Below are positions 6,815 to 7,107 of a stretch of DNA of 7,107 nucleotides, piece after piece. Source of the DNA: Limisphaerales bacterium. GTDB taxonomy: Bacteria; Verrucomicrobiota; Verrucomicrobiae; Limisphaerales; UBA11358. Position 1 is the first letter of the stretch. Every line of letters begins with the position of its first letter. The stretch is from positions 558 through 7,664 of the forward strand of contig PLZL01000396.1 of assembly GCA_003152145.1 (NCBI GenBank). The letters run 5' to 3'. The position numbers and the translations under genes are program-made. The notes beneath the pieces were generated by a model. That model had not been told where the DNA came from, did no database searches, and saw nothing but the letters and a program-made list of their open reading frames with translations.

Positions 6815-7107
6815 TCATTTGGCGCGAATCGCGTCGGTTGAACTTTCCATCGCCAGATGTGGCTGGCCATCCGCGGAGTTGCCACGCTGGCAGATTTTTT
6901 TATAGGTCGCCAGCGCCAGCAGCGGCCAGGCATTGCGGTAGATATCGTATTTCAAGTAAAACACCTTCGGGAAACCGGTGCCGGTCGTCTCATCCTCGCT
7001 CCACGAGCCGTCGGGGTTTTGCGTGCGGATGAGATATTCGATGCCGCGCTTCAGGACGGGATTGTCCGGGTCGTCGAACGCACACAAGCCCATGACGGCC
7101 CACGCGG
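6815..7107 (-). CDS. shc: Squalene/hopene-type cyclase, C-terminal fragment (N-terminus beyond window)
   Basis: Only the last 96 residues are visible; the gene enters from the right edge. They carry a textbook QW repeat, RGIEYLIRTQNPDGSW, which matches [KR]-G-x2-[FYW]-[LIV]-x3-Q-x2-5-G-x-W. The terminal segment TGTGFPKVFYLKYDIYR and PLLALATYKK is characteristic of the C-terminus of squalene-hopene cyclases. A variable hydrophilic tail of about 25 residues follows. These membrane-associated enzymes cyclise squalene to hopene and related triterpenes, giving hopanoids that order the membrane. The DxDD catalytic motif lies in the missing part, so activity and exact product cannot be judged. The gene is on the same strand as the synthetase and 303 bases upstream of it, which is too far for a tight operon. 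Confidence 0.9.
   Translation of the reverse strand, partial: AWAVMGLCAFDDPDNPVLKRGIEYLIRTQNPDGSWSEDETTGTGFPKVFYLKYDIYRNAWPLLALATYKKICQRGNSADGQPHLAMESSTDAIRAK

Noticed and set aside
1..7107. CRISPR array, insertion sequence, integrase site or phage genes
   Set aside because: No regularly spaced repeats, transposase motifs or integrase-like protein are seen on either strand.

Overview
The window is moderately GC-rich bacterial chromosome with dense coding. Five protein genes are supported: four on the minus strand (two of them cut by the window edges) and one on the plus strand. The combination of a class 1B-type pyrK, a squalene/hopene cyclase, a PepSY-like secreted protein and a Pls-type peptide synthetase with its own PPTase would fit a Verrucomicrobiota-like or related soil/aquatic bacterium. 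That placement is an inference from overall style; no rRNA or clade marker is present.

Layout from left to right. Positions 1-755 (minus) hold most of pyrK, the iron-sulfur/flavin electron-transfer subunit of dihydroorotate dehydrogenase, with its last residues outside the window. Positions 756-1028 form a divergent intergenic region that contains a compact folded element: 9-bp inverted arms around two hairpins. Positions 1029-1871 (plus) encode a secreted protein made of four tandem PepSY-like repeats. The short gap at 1872-1964 lies between convergent genes and holds a hairpin. Positions 1965-2540 (minus) encode a Sfp-type 4'-phosphopantetheinyl transferase. Positions 2537-6511 (minus) encode a 1324-residue single-module peptide synthetase. 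Positions 6512-6814 contain no gene. Positions 6815-7107 (minus) hold the C-terminal end of a squalene/hopene-type cyclase.

The centre of interest is the synthetase and PPTase pair. The synthetase has an adenylation domain with all core motifs, one thiolation domain, and then a membrane-anchored C-terminal half built as three repeats of [two membrane helices + left-handed beta-helix acyltransferase-like domain]. It has no classical condensation or thioesterase domain. This is the architecture of the Pls/PosA family (epsilon-poly-L-lysine synthetase and relatives), which make amino-acid homopolymers. The PPTase start codon overlaps the synthetase stop codon (ATGA), so the enzyme that activates the carrier domain is probably translationally coupled to it. 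The binding-pocket code read from the sequence (D-M-E-H-I-L-T-V-S-K) is not one I recognise, so the product is unknown. A link to the upstream terpenoid cyclase is possible but not shown.
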